Shown: positions 26,017 to 33,799 of the stretch, piece after piece
Layout: each line of letters begins with the position of its first letter
How positions within the stretch are numbered: the first letter of the stretch is position 1
From: Candidatus Minthosoma equi
GTDB lineage: Bacteria > Bacteroidota > Bacteroidia > Bacteroidales > Bacteroidaceae
Direction of reading: 5' to 3'
Assembly: GCA_018064885.1 (NCBI GenBank)
Contig: JAGHUI010000003.1
Coordinates: forward strand, 1 to 64,000
DNA length: 64,000 nucleotides
Program-made: the position numbers and the translations under genes
The notes under the pieces: model-generated
Seen by the model: only the letters and a program-made list of their open reading frames with translations
Told to the model about the DNA's origin: nothing
Databases searched by the model: none

Positions 26017-28832
26017 GAATATCATTTATCATCATATCACTCCTATGCACTTTGTTTTTGAACGCGCAGTCGTTTGAAAGCAAGGTGAGAGATTGGGCTA
26101 CATCCTATCATCCCTCCAATGCAAAGGTTCATGACACAAAGTTCGTTTCATGCATCGTTGATGACGAGAACGCAACTATTCGCATCATACTCGATGGAGG
26201 TTTCAAGGAACAACAGTTCACGCAATCTTCCGTTGATGCAATTTACAGTCATGTTCGAAGCCTCGTCCCTGATGGCAAAAGCAATTACGACCTCACAATA
26301 GAGACAGAAGATCATGCCATTGAAGATCTCATTCCTAATTTCTTTCGCACAGAAAAGAAAGACAATTCCCGATTATTGAAGGACACCTACAAGGGCAAAG
26401 CATGGGTGAAGAACACATCTCGTCCATACACAGCAAGCAAAGGCCTTGAAGGCAACCACATTTCTCTTTGGCAGAGCCACGGCAGATACTACAGAAGCGA
26501 GAAGGACGACTGGTACTGGCAGCGTCCGCGCCTGTTCGGAACAACAGAAGACCTCTTCTCCCAGACATTCGTGATTCCTTATATCATCCCTATGCTGCAG
26601 AATGCAGGAGCCGTAGTGTTCACCCCACGCGAAAGAGATTGGCAGGCAAACGAAGTGATTGTTGACAACGACCAGCCAAGCCATAACGGAACATACTTGG
26701 AAACCGTTGCGAGAAAGCACAAGAAAATAAAGTGGGAAACTGCGCCTGACCCTGGTTTTGCTCACTACAAGAAGACATACGAGAACTGCGATTCGCCTTT
26801 CTGCGATGGAACAGCACGATACATCCCTACTGTTGATGTTCTAAAGGAAGAATGCCATGCCCAATGGGTGCCAAACATTCCAGAGGATGGAAAGTACGCT
26901 GTTTATGTTGCATACAAGTCATACCAGAACTCGGCAGACGATGCTCTCTACGAAGTGCGTCACAAAGGAGGAAAGACCGAGTTTCATGTAAACCAGAAGA
27001 TTGGAGGCGGCACATGGGTGTATCTCGGCACATTTGAGTTTGACAAGGGAGAAAACACTCATGGCATGGTCACCCTATCCAACATGAGCAAGGACAAGAA
27101 CTCCATCATCACAGCCGATGCAGTGAGGTTTGGAGGCGGCATGGGCAACATCGTCCCTTCGTCCTACACAGGCTCTATTCTCCCTTCCGGTCTTCCTCGA
27201 TGGGCAGAAGGTGCAAAGTACAGTATCCTCTGGTATGGCTTCCCATACAAGATCCATACGGAAAGATTCGGCACGAACGAATACAACAACGACATCTACA
27301 GCCGTTCAGGAGCAGTCAATTACCTCTCTGGAGGAAGCATATACAACCCTGCCGAAGAGGGCATGGGAGTGCCGCTTGACCTCAACATCGCATTCCATAC
27401 CGATGCTGGATTCAACCGTAACGATTCCTACACAGGTTCTCTTGGCATTTACATGACAGATTACAACGGCGGAAAGACAGCCTCAGGCATGGACAGATAC
27501 GCCTCTCGTGACCTTGCCAGCATGCTGCTCACCAATCTGACCACAGACCTGAAGAAATACAATTGGTCTGTTCGCGACATAAGAAACAAGGACTATGGTG
27601 AGGCACGCACGCCATTGTCTCCTTGCTGCATCTTAGAAATGCTTTCTCACCAGAACTTTGCCGACATGAGAAAAGGATACGATCCGCAATTCAAATTCGA
27701 TTTCGGACGTTCCGTATATAAGACGATTGTCAAATATCTGGCAACGCTCTATCAGCGCTCCTACGAGATTCAACCATTGCCTGTTGACAACTTCTCAATC
27801 ACTCTGAACGAGCAGAAAGGAACAGCCACCCTCACATGGGACGACGTTGCCGACCCGCTTGAGCCAACAGCGAAAGCGGCATCATACATCCTCTACACTC
27901 GCAAGGGAAATCAAGGCTTCGACAATGGCGTGATCGTAAAGGGATCAGGATGCGAGGTAAAGCTGAATCCAGACGAAGTTTATTCATTCAAAATCACAGC
28001 ATTGAACAAAGGCGGCGAAAGTTTCCCTTCAGAAGTTCTATCATGTGGCATATCATCTAAAAACAAAGGAACAATCCTCATTGTAAATGCCTTTACAAGG
28101 CTTGAAGGGCCAAAGACTATTGACACAAGTTCCGATTGCGGCTTCGACATAGAATCAGACCCTGGAGTGCCATACGGAGCCTTTGCCGGATTCTGCGGCA
28201 ACCAGCGAGTGTTCACACGCTCAAGAGCAGGCGACGAGTCAAGCTCAGGACTTGGCGCAAGCGGCAGCGAATATGAAGGCATAGTGATGATGGGCAACAC
28301 CTTCGACTATCCTGCCATACATGCCAATGCCATCATGAGAAGCGGCAGCCACTCCTTCACTTCATGCAGCGAGAAATCTCTCCTTTCAGGCAAGCACAAC
28401 CTCCGCAGCTACCCTATCGTTGACATGATCTACGGAGTGCAGAAGAATTTCAACTCGCAGACCAACAGCATCATTGAGAACTACTACAACAATGGAGGCA
28501 AGCTTATCCTAAGCGCCGCCAACAATGGAGGTCCTTCTATTGGCGGCAATGTCTCAGGAAGCATCGCAGAAAAATCGTCAAGCACAATCTCTGGATGCGG
28601 CATCACATTCAACATTTATCGCAAGATGAATCCTCACAGCTACAGTGTTCCTGCACCATCCGTGCTGAGCCCAAGCAATGGTGCTGTTCCAATTCTCACA
28701 TACTCCAACGGCAGCTATGCGGCAATTGCAAAGCAAGGACGCTTCGTCCGCCTTGGCTTCCCTTTGGAATCCATAACGGATAAAAGCAAAATCACTCAAT
28801 TGACTAACGCATTTATTAAATACATAGAATAG
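26013..28832 (+). CDS. Predicted exported N-acetylmuramoyl-L-alanine amidase with inserted golvesin/Xly domain
   Basis: 939 residues with a signal peptide (MRISFIIISLLCTLFLNAQS). A divergent amidase-3 fold is split in two. The zinc ligands are probably His156 (WQSHGRYY), Glu179 (TTEDLF) and His462 (AFHTDAGF), with catalytic Glu542 (ILEMLSHQ); TPRERD at 204-209 fits the TR..D motif. A golvesin/Xly-type beta domain (about 285-375, VPNIPEDGKYAVYVAYKSYQ) is inserted between the halves. A fibronectin-III domain follows (about 580-675), then an unassigned C-terminal region. Similar proteins are often labelled xanthan lyase. The substrate is probably peptidoglycan; that is inferred from residues. 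Confidence 0.7.
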   Translation: MRISFIIISLLCTLFLNAQSFESKVRDWATSYHPSNAKVHDTKFVSCIVDDENATIRIILDGGFKEQQFTQSSVDAIYSHVRSLVPDGKSNYDLTIETEDHAIEDLIPNFFRTEKKDNSRLLKDTYKGKAWVKNTSRPYTASKGLEGNHISLWQSHGRYYRSEKDDWYWQRPRLFGTTEDLFSQTFVIPYIIPMLQNAGAVVFTPRERDWQANEVIVDNDQPSHNGTYLETVARKHKKIKWETAPDPGFAHYKKTYENCDSPFCDGTARYIPTVDVLKEECHAQWVPNIPEDGKYAVYVAYKSYQNSADDALYEVRHKGGKTEFHVNQKIGGGTWVYLGTFEFDKGENTHGMVTLSNMSKDKNSIITADAVRFGGGMGNIVPSSYTGSILPSGLPRWAEGAKYSILWYGFPYKIHTERFGTNEYNNDIYSRSGAVNYLSGGSIYNPAEEGMGVPLDLNIAFHTDAGFNRNDSYTGSLGIYMTDYNGGKTASGMDRYASRDLASMLLTNLTTDLKKYNWSVRDIRNKDYGEARTPLSPCCILEMLSHQNFADMRKGYDPQFKFDFGRSVYKTIVKYLATLYQRSYEIQPLPVDNFSITLNEQKGTATLTWDDVADPLEPTAKAASYILYTRKGNQGFDNGVIVKGSGCEVKLNPDEVYSFKITALNKGGESFPSEVLSCGISSKNKGTILIVNAFTRLEGPKTIDTSSDCGFDIESDPGVPYGAFAGFCGNQRVFTRSRAGDESSSGLGASGSEYEGIVMMGNTFDYPAIHANAIMRSGSHSFTSCSEKSLLSGKHNLRSYPIVDMIYGVQKNFNSQTNSIIENYYNNGGKLILSAANNGGPSIGGNVSGSIAEKSSSTISGCGITFNIYRKMNPHSYSVPAPSVLSPSNGAVPILTYSNGSYAAIAKQGRFVRLGFPLESITDKSKITQLTNAFIKYIE

Positions 28833-29146
28833 TGTACAAAATACAAACCAATGCATCAGGCACTCGCTCAATAGAAATCAGCGAGGAGCATCTCAACACA
28901 TTAGATCAGCATTCTCTTTTGAAGGGACTCATCCCCTCAAACGGCATTGTTGACGAGACAACACTCGAGACTCTCAAGCACAATGTCAAGTCCATCATTC
29001 TCAGCGGTGAAGCTGATGACAACAAAGCCATCTGCGACCTCGCTTTCAATGTGCTTTTCCACGACAACATGAAGGTCTTCGGGCTCAAGGAGCTCATCAT
29101 GCTTTATGTTGGATGGAAGGATGCAAAAGAAGAACAAGAACTCTGA
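28832..29146 (+). CDS. Small hypothetical protein
   Basis: 104 residues with a GTG start that overlaps the previous stop by one base. The sequence has no signal peptide and is mainly helical, with LDQHSLLKGLIPSNGIVDE and AICDLAFNVLFHDNMKVFGL. I do not recognise the family. The last 26 bases overlap the start of the YgiQ gene. Position points to co-translation with the T9SS plug, amidase and radical SAM genes. It may be a cytosolic accessory protein. Confidence 0.55.
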   Translation: MYKIQTNASGTRSIEISEEHLNTLDQHSLLKGLIPSNGIVDETTLETLKHNVKSIILSGEADDNKAICDLAFNVLFHDNMKVFGLKELIMLYVGWKDAKEEQEL

Positions 29147-30989
29147 TCAGATGACTTGGCTGCCTACTACAAAGAAAGAACTTGAAAGACTGGGATGGGA
29201 TGAGCTTGACGTGATTCTCTTCTCGGCAGATGCTTATGTTGACCACCCATCCTTCGGCATGGCTGTCATAGGCAGACTGCTCGAATCATTAGGCTTGAAG
29301 GTTGCTATTGTGCCTCAGCCTGACTGGCATGGCGATTATCGTGATTTCAAGAAACTTGGACGTCCGCGACTGTTCTTCGGAATATCCCCTGGCGCCATGG
29401 ACTCCATGGTCAACAAATACACCGCCAACAAGCGTCTTCGAAGCGAGGACGCCTACTCCCCTGATGGTCGTCACGATCTTCGCCCAGAATACCCGACCAT
29501 TGTCTATACTCGCATTCTGAAAGAGCTCTATCCTGAGGTGCCCGTCGTCCTTGGAGGCATAGAGGCAAGCCTTCGCCGTCTCACGCATTACGACTACTGG
29601 CAGGACTCTCTGCGCAAATGTATTTTATGCGACTCAGGAGCCGATTTGCTCATCTACGGAATGGGTGAGAAACCAATGACTTCGCTCGCCACGCTTCTCA
29701 TGCAGCAGGACTGCGAGATTGATGTAAAGATGTTCCGCAACCTCATGGCGCGATTCCCTCAGAAACAGACCGTTTCACTACTCTCCGAGAAGGAGATACC
29801 TGGAGGCATCCGCAAGGACGATATCATCCTGCATAGTCATGAGGAATGTTTGAAAAACAGGAAATTCCAAGCAGAAAACTTCCGCCATATTGAGGAAGAA
29901 TCAAACAAATACCAAGCTCAGCGAATCCTCCAGCAGGTTGACGGTTTATACGCTGTTGTAAACCCTCCTTACCAGCCTCTCACGCAAGACGAGCTGGATG
30001 CCTCGTTCGACCTTCCCTACACACGTCTTCCTCATCCGAAATACAAGGGCAAGCGCATCCCTGCATACGAGATGATAAAATTCTCCGTAAACCTTCACAG
30101 AGGATGTTTCGGAGGCTGTGCATTCTGCACTATTTCGGCACATCAGGGCAAGTTCATCACCAGTCGTTCCAAAGAGAGTATCTTAAAGGAAGTCAAGGAG
30201 ATGACAAAGCTGCCCGACTTCAAAGGCTATCTCAGCGATCTTGGAGGACCGAGCGCAAATATGTATGCTATGCATGGCAAGAATCTTAACATCTGTCACA
30301 AGTGCAAGCGTCCTTCGTGCATCAATCCGCAGGTATGCAAGAACCTCAACACGGACCACTCTGCCCTGCTCGACATCTACCATGCCGTAGATGCCCTTCC
30401 AGGCATAAAAAAGAGCTTCATAGGCAGCGGAGTGCGCTACGATCTGCTACTGCACAAGAGTGATGACGAGCATGTAAATGACGTCAACCGCAAATACACA
30501 GAAGAGTTGATAACCAAGCATGTAAGCGGCCGTCTCAAGGTAGCTCCCGAGCACACCTCACAGCACGTCCTCGACCTCATGCGCAAGCCCTCATTCCAGC
30601 TCTTCTACGACTTCAAGCGCATATTTGACAGCATTAACCGTCGCCATCACCTCAATCAGCAGATAATACCGTATTTCATCTCCAGCCACCCTGGTTGCAC
30701 GCCAGCAGATATGGCAGAGCTTGCCGTCCTCACCAAAGGACTAAACTTCCAGTTGGAGCAGGTTCAAGACTTCACTCCAACTCCAATGACTGTCTCTACT
30801 GAAGCTTGGTACACTGGCTTCCATCCATACACACTTCAGCCTGTGTATAGTGCTAAGACACAAAAAGAAAAGTTAGCTCAGCGACAGTTCTTCTTTTGGT
30901 ACAAACCATCCGAGAAAAACAACATCATCCGAGAGCTTCGCCGCATGAATAGAGCCGACCTCATTGACAAGCTCTTTGGCAAAAAATAA
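29121..30989 (+). CDS. YgiQ family radical SAM protein
   Basis: 622 residues from the Met at 29121; a later Met at 29151 (MTWLPTTKKELERLGWDELD) is also possible. The N-terminal B12-binding-like domain has VILFSADAYVDHPSFGMAVI, the hallmark of YgiQ. The radical SAM 4Fe-4S cluster motif is CFGGCAFC (CxxxCxxC) at about residue 335. The reaction is unknown. A loose third set, CHKCKRPSC and NPQVC, may bind a second metal. The gene overlaps the end of the small protein upstream and is the last of the T9SS-plug operon. Confidence 0.92.
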   Translation: MQKKNKNSDQMTWLPTTKKELERLGWDELDVILFSADAYVDHPSFGMAVIGRLLESLGLKVAIVPQPDWHGDYRDFKKLGRPRLFFGISPGAMDSMVNKYTANKRLRSEDAYSPDGRHDLRPEYPTIVYTRILKELYPEVPVVLGGIEASLRRLTHYDYWQDSLRKCILCDSGADLLIYGMGEKPMTSLATLLMQQDCEIDVKMFRNLMARFPQKQTVSLLSEKEIPGGIRKDDIILHSHEECLKNRKFQAENFRHIEEESNKYQAQRILQQVDGLYAVVNPPYQPLTQDELDASFDLPYTRLPHPKYKGKRIPAYEMIKFSVNLHRGCFGGCAFCTISAHQGKFITSRSKESILKEVKEMTKLPDFKGYLSDLGGPSANMYAMHGKNLNICHKCKRPSCINPQVCKNLNTDHSALLDIYHAVDALPGIKKSFIGSGVRYDLLLHKSDDEHVNDVNRKYTEELITKHVSGRLKVAPEHTSQHVLDLMRKPSFQLFYDFKRIFDSINRRHHLNQQIIPYFISSHPGCTPADMAELAVLTKGLNFQLEQVQDFTPTPMTVSTEAWYTGFHPYTLQPVYSAKTQKEKLAQRQFFFWYKPSEKNNIIRELRRMNRADLIDKLFGKK

Positions 30990-30997
30990 TCGTTTTT

Positions 30998-31018
30998 GGG
31001 GGGCTTTTACCCCCCCCC
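30998..31018. terminator. G/C-tract hairpin with a nine-base C run after ygiQ
   Basis: GGGGGG (30998-31003), loop CTTTTA, then nine C (31010-31018). It forms a strong stem but lacks a downstream T run on the + strand, so termination is likely but not certain. Bases 31019-31156 hold promoter-like elements for the fimbrial locus. Confidence 0.5.
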
Positions 31019-31109
31019 GAAATTCCTATATTATTTCCATTATTACCCAAGCACGATCAAAACGTGCTGTTTTTCAAACAAAAAGCATTATTATTTGCAA
31101 GAATATATC

Positions 31110-31117
31110 TATCTTTG
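31110..31117 (+). promoter_or_regulatory. Putative -7 box of the fimbrial locus
   Basis: TATCTTTG fits TAnnTTTG and lies 39 bases before the first fimbrial gene. No TTTG is found 19-21 bases upstream, so the promoter may need an activator or a special sigma factor. Confidence 0.45.
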
Positions 31118-31156
31118 CAAGACAAATATAGTTGCAAATATAGTTGATCACCGGCT

Positions 31157-32602
31157 ATGACACTAAAAAAATTAACCATCTTAACAATCATTTTTCTCAG
31201 TATTTGCTTCACTTCAAATGCTCAGACTGCCAAGAACAGCCTGCCAGATGGTTATAGCATCATGCCAAATTTTCCATTCGTTATCATTGAAGACAACGGA
31301 ATCAACTATGACCTTCAGGTTTCCGACTCACTTTTCAACAACAATTCAGTAGGAGCACGATTCAGAGTGAACAGAACCGTCATCGACCCAACGTCTGAGT
31401 TCTACACAACCTACAAGAATCAGCTGCTCCCACTCCTCTACGGAAGCAATCTCACCATCAAGAAGCTCTTCATCCGAGGTGCCGCATCTCCTGAAGGTCC
31501 ATACGAGAACAACCGCCGCCTTGGTATCGGTCGTGCAAAAGCGCTCTATGCCATCATCGCTGAAGACCTCCAGAGAGTGCTCGACGGCAAAGAACCGCTC
31601 CGCACAGACTCAAAGACAATCATCGAGGATTACGGCTACCTCATCCACCTCATGCGAGAATCCGACGACCCTGACTATGAGGTTGTCCGCAATATCTTTG
31701 AAGGCTGCAACCGCGACGAGAAAAAGACAAAAGCGCTTCTCATGAAAGAGAGAGGCGGTGCGCTCTGGTACAGACTTCTCCATCAGTACTTCGACCGCCT
31801 TCGCACAGCACGCATCATGCTGGTTGTTCGTGAAAATTCATCAAAAGCAGAAACCAAAACAATAGTTCCTAATCAAATACATGTTGATGTAATTCCAAAT
31901 AAACATCTTGACCCTGTTCAAATTCCTCACGTTGATTTCGGATATGTAAACACAAATCTTGAAGCAGCCCCTGACTCATGCCGACGCCATCTGATTGCTC
32001 TTCGCACCAACCTTCTCCGTGACTTCCTCTATATGCCGCAGTTCGGTTGGGCGCCAGGCATCGACGTTCAGCTAGAGTACTATCCGCTCGACGGACACTA
32101 CACATACAACGCAGGTTTCACATGGACAAACCACCATCATTGGGGCTCACAGGAATTCTTCCAGATCAGAGACCTTCAGCTTGAGCTTCGCCGCTACTTC
32201 CGTGGTCATGGCGACTTTACAGGACTCTATCTCGGAGCATACCTTGAAGGCACAGTCTATGGCATCGGCTTCAGCAAGAAAAAGGGATGGCAAGGCGAAG
32301 GCGTTGGAGCAGGCGTAACATTCGGCTACGTCATGCCGCTCAACAGACGAGGCAACTGGCGACTTGAGTTCATGGCAGCAGCTGGAGGATTCGTCACACG
32401 CTTTGACCCTTATGTTTATGGCAATCCAGTAACGAATGAAGAAGATAAGTTCTATTATTACGATTATCTCGGTTCTGCTTCTTCCTTCAAGAAGCGCAAC
32501 CACCAGTTCACATGGTTCGGTCCTACAAATCTTGGCATTCAGCTCACATACGATATTCTCTATCGTCATCCAAAGCAAGTAAAGAAAGGAGGTGCAAGAT
32601 GA
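31157..32602 (+). CDS. DUF3575 outer-membrane protein with OmpA-like segment
   Basis: 481 residues with a signal peptide cleaved near SNA-Q23. Residues about 65-135 resemble an OmpA-type domain (LFIRGAASPEGPYENNRRLG then IGRAKALYAI). Residues about 270-481 fit DUF3575: LIALRTNLLRDFLYMPQFGW, GWAPGIDVQLEYYPLDG, YLGAYLEGTVYGIGF and aromatic beta strands to the end, as in an outer-membrane barrel. DUF3575 genes commonly start Bacteroidales fimbrillin clusters. Its stop overlaps the next ATG (ATGA), and it opens the locus here. It is a likely assembly or anchoring factor, not a pilin. Confidence 0.85.
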   Translation: MTLKKLTILTIIFLSICFTSNAQTAKNSLPDGYSIMPNFPFVIIEDNGINYDLQVSDSLFNNNSVGARFRVNRTVIDPTSEFYTTYKNQLLPLLYGSNLTIKKLFIRGAASPEGPYENNRRLGIGRAKALYAIIAEDLQRVLDGKEPLRTDSKTIIEDYGYLIHLMRESDDPDYEVVRNIFEGCNRDEKKTKALLMKERGGALWYRLLHQYFDRLRTARIMLVVRENSSKAETKTIVPNQIHVDVIPNKHLDPVQIPHVDFGYVNTNLEAAPDSCRRHLIALRTNLLRDFLYMPQFGWAPGIDVQLEYYPLDGHYTYNAGFTWTNHHHWGSQEFFQIRDLQLELRRYFRGHGDFTGLYLGAYLEGTVYGIGFSKKKGWQGEGVGAGVTFGYVMPLNRRGNWRLEFMAAAGGFVTRFDPYVYGNPVTNEEDKFYYYDYLGSASSFKKRNHQFTWFGPTNLGIQLTYDILYRHPKQVKKGGAR

Positions 32603-33786
32603 AAAAGATATTCTCGACTCTAACCTCAAACCTCTCGACTCTAACCTCAAACCTCTCGACTCTAACCCTCATATTAGTGCTGAATTCATGCATCGAGCCA
32701 CCTCTTCGCCTTCCTGGAGAGACTGTTATGGTAGATGTACCAATCGTTCTCACCGAGATGGAAGTGGTATGGAATGTTGATGTTGATTGGAAAACTCAGT
32801 GGTATTATGGTTGGGACACAATTGACGAGTCACTGTGGGGCAAGATTGAATATCCTAAGCCAACAAGCTACGAAGTTCGCAGATATTATCTTGGAAACAC
32901 TCCTCACAAACCTCACACTGAGGTAGATGCTTTCTCTATCAACGAAACACATTTCCGCCGTTACTATAATTTCGGATACTACGACCTTCTCATCTGGAGC
33001 GACATCGATTCTGAGGAAGGTGTTCAGTCTGTGGTTATCAACGAGGAAAATCTTGATGAGGTCACAGCCACCACATCCGGAACACGAGGCATGAGCAACA
33101 TCGTTACAAGATCGGATGAGGAAGTGACAGCAGGTCTTTACAACCAACCGGAAATCTTCTATTCAACATATCCCCGAGACGTTTATATCTCACGCAATTT
33201 TGATGACTACGATTATTACGATGAAGTCGAAATGGTATGGGTGAAGAAGATTAATGCAACACTTAATCCTCTTGTTTACTACTATCTTGTGCAGATTATC
33301 ATATACAACAACGATGGCAGAATCACGGGAGTGAATGGAAACAATGCCATTTCTGGATTCGCTTCTTCCACAAGCGTTAATACAGGACATACAAGCAACA
33401 GTCCTGGTATGATCTATTTTGAGAGCCGAATGAAACAGGGCATAGATGTCAACGGAAGATCTGCCGACATCATTGGTGGTAAGCTCACTACATTTGGATT
33501 GTGTGGCATGGAACGATGGGAGAAAGGCTCGTCTCCTATATATAATGGTTCCCGCAAGGACCTCAAGAATTCATTGTTCTTCGATTTGACATTCAACAAT
33601 GGAAAAGAGAAAACATTTGAAGTTGATGTCACTGAACAATGCCAGAAACAATGTCATGGTGGAGTCATCACAGTAGTGCTTGACGCCAATGACATCGATA
33701 TACCTTCTTCTGATGATGGACCGGGAAGCCTCTTCGTTCCTACAGTAGAAGACTATGATGAAGTAATTTGGGAAGTAACAATTTAA
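32599..33786 (+). CDS. DUF5119 lipoprotein of the fimbrial locus
   Basis: 395 residues. An upstream extension to 32512 exists, but the ATG at 32599 follows AAAGGAGGTG and overlaps the previous stop. The signal peptide contains a heptad repeat, STLTSNL-STLTSNL-STLTLIL, before lipobox Cys31. The mature region has VPIVLTEMEVVWNVDVDW and a YYLGNTPHKPHTEVD-like strand typical of DUF5119, a family found in Bacteroidales fimbrial clusters. The two-gene start (DUF3575, DUF5119) then leads into the pilins 13 bases on. Likely role is pilus anchoring or assembly; this is inferred. Confidence 0.8.
   Translation: MKKIFSTLTSNLSTLTSNLSTLTLILVLNSCIEPPLRLPGETVMVDVPIVLTEMEVVWNVDVDWKTQWYYGWDTIDESLWGKIEYPKPTSYEVRRYYLGNTPHKPHTEVDAFSINETHFRRYYNFGYYDLLIWSDIDSEEGVQSVVINEENLDEVTATTSGTRGMSNIVTRSDEEVTAGLYNQPEIFYSTYPRDVYISRNFDDYDYYDEVEMVWVKKINATLNPLVYYYLVQIIIYNNDGRITGVNGNNAISGFASSTSVNTGHTSNSPGMIYFESRMKQGIDVNGRSADIIGGKLTTFGLCGMERWEKGSSPIYNGSRKDLKNSLFFDLTFNNGKEKTFEVDVTEQCQKQCHGGVITVVLDANDIDIPSSDDGPGSLFVPTVEDYDEVIWEVTI
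32612..32667 (+). repeat. 21-base tandem repeat inside a signal-peptide coding region
   Basis: Two perfect 21-base units (32612-32632, 32633-32653), each beginning TCTCGACTCTAACC, are followed by a partial third copy. Each unit adds seven residues, so copy changes preserve frame and alter signal-peptide length. Confidence 0.85.
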
Positions 33787-33799
33787 CAATTATACTAGT

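Noticed and set aside
29106-29120. First ATG as the YgiQ start
   Set aside because: It would overlap the upstream gene by 41 bases and adds residues not typical of the family; 29121 or 29151 fit better.
31019-31156. Invertible promoter for the fimbrial locus
   Set aside because: Bacteroidales surface loci often use one, but I found no inverted repeat pair flanking the promoter and no recombinase gene in the window.
32612-32667. Possible CRISPR or mini-array from the 21-base repeats
   Set aside because: Units abut with no spacers and translate in frame as part of a signal peptide.
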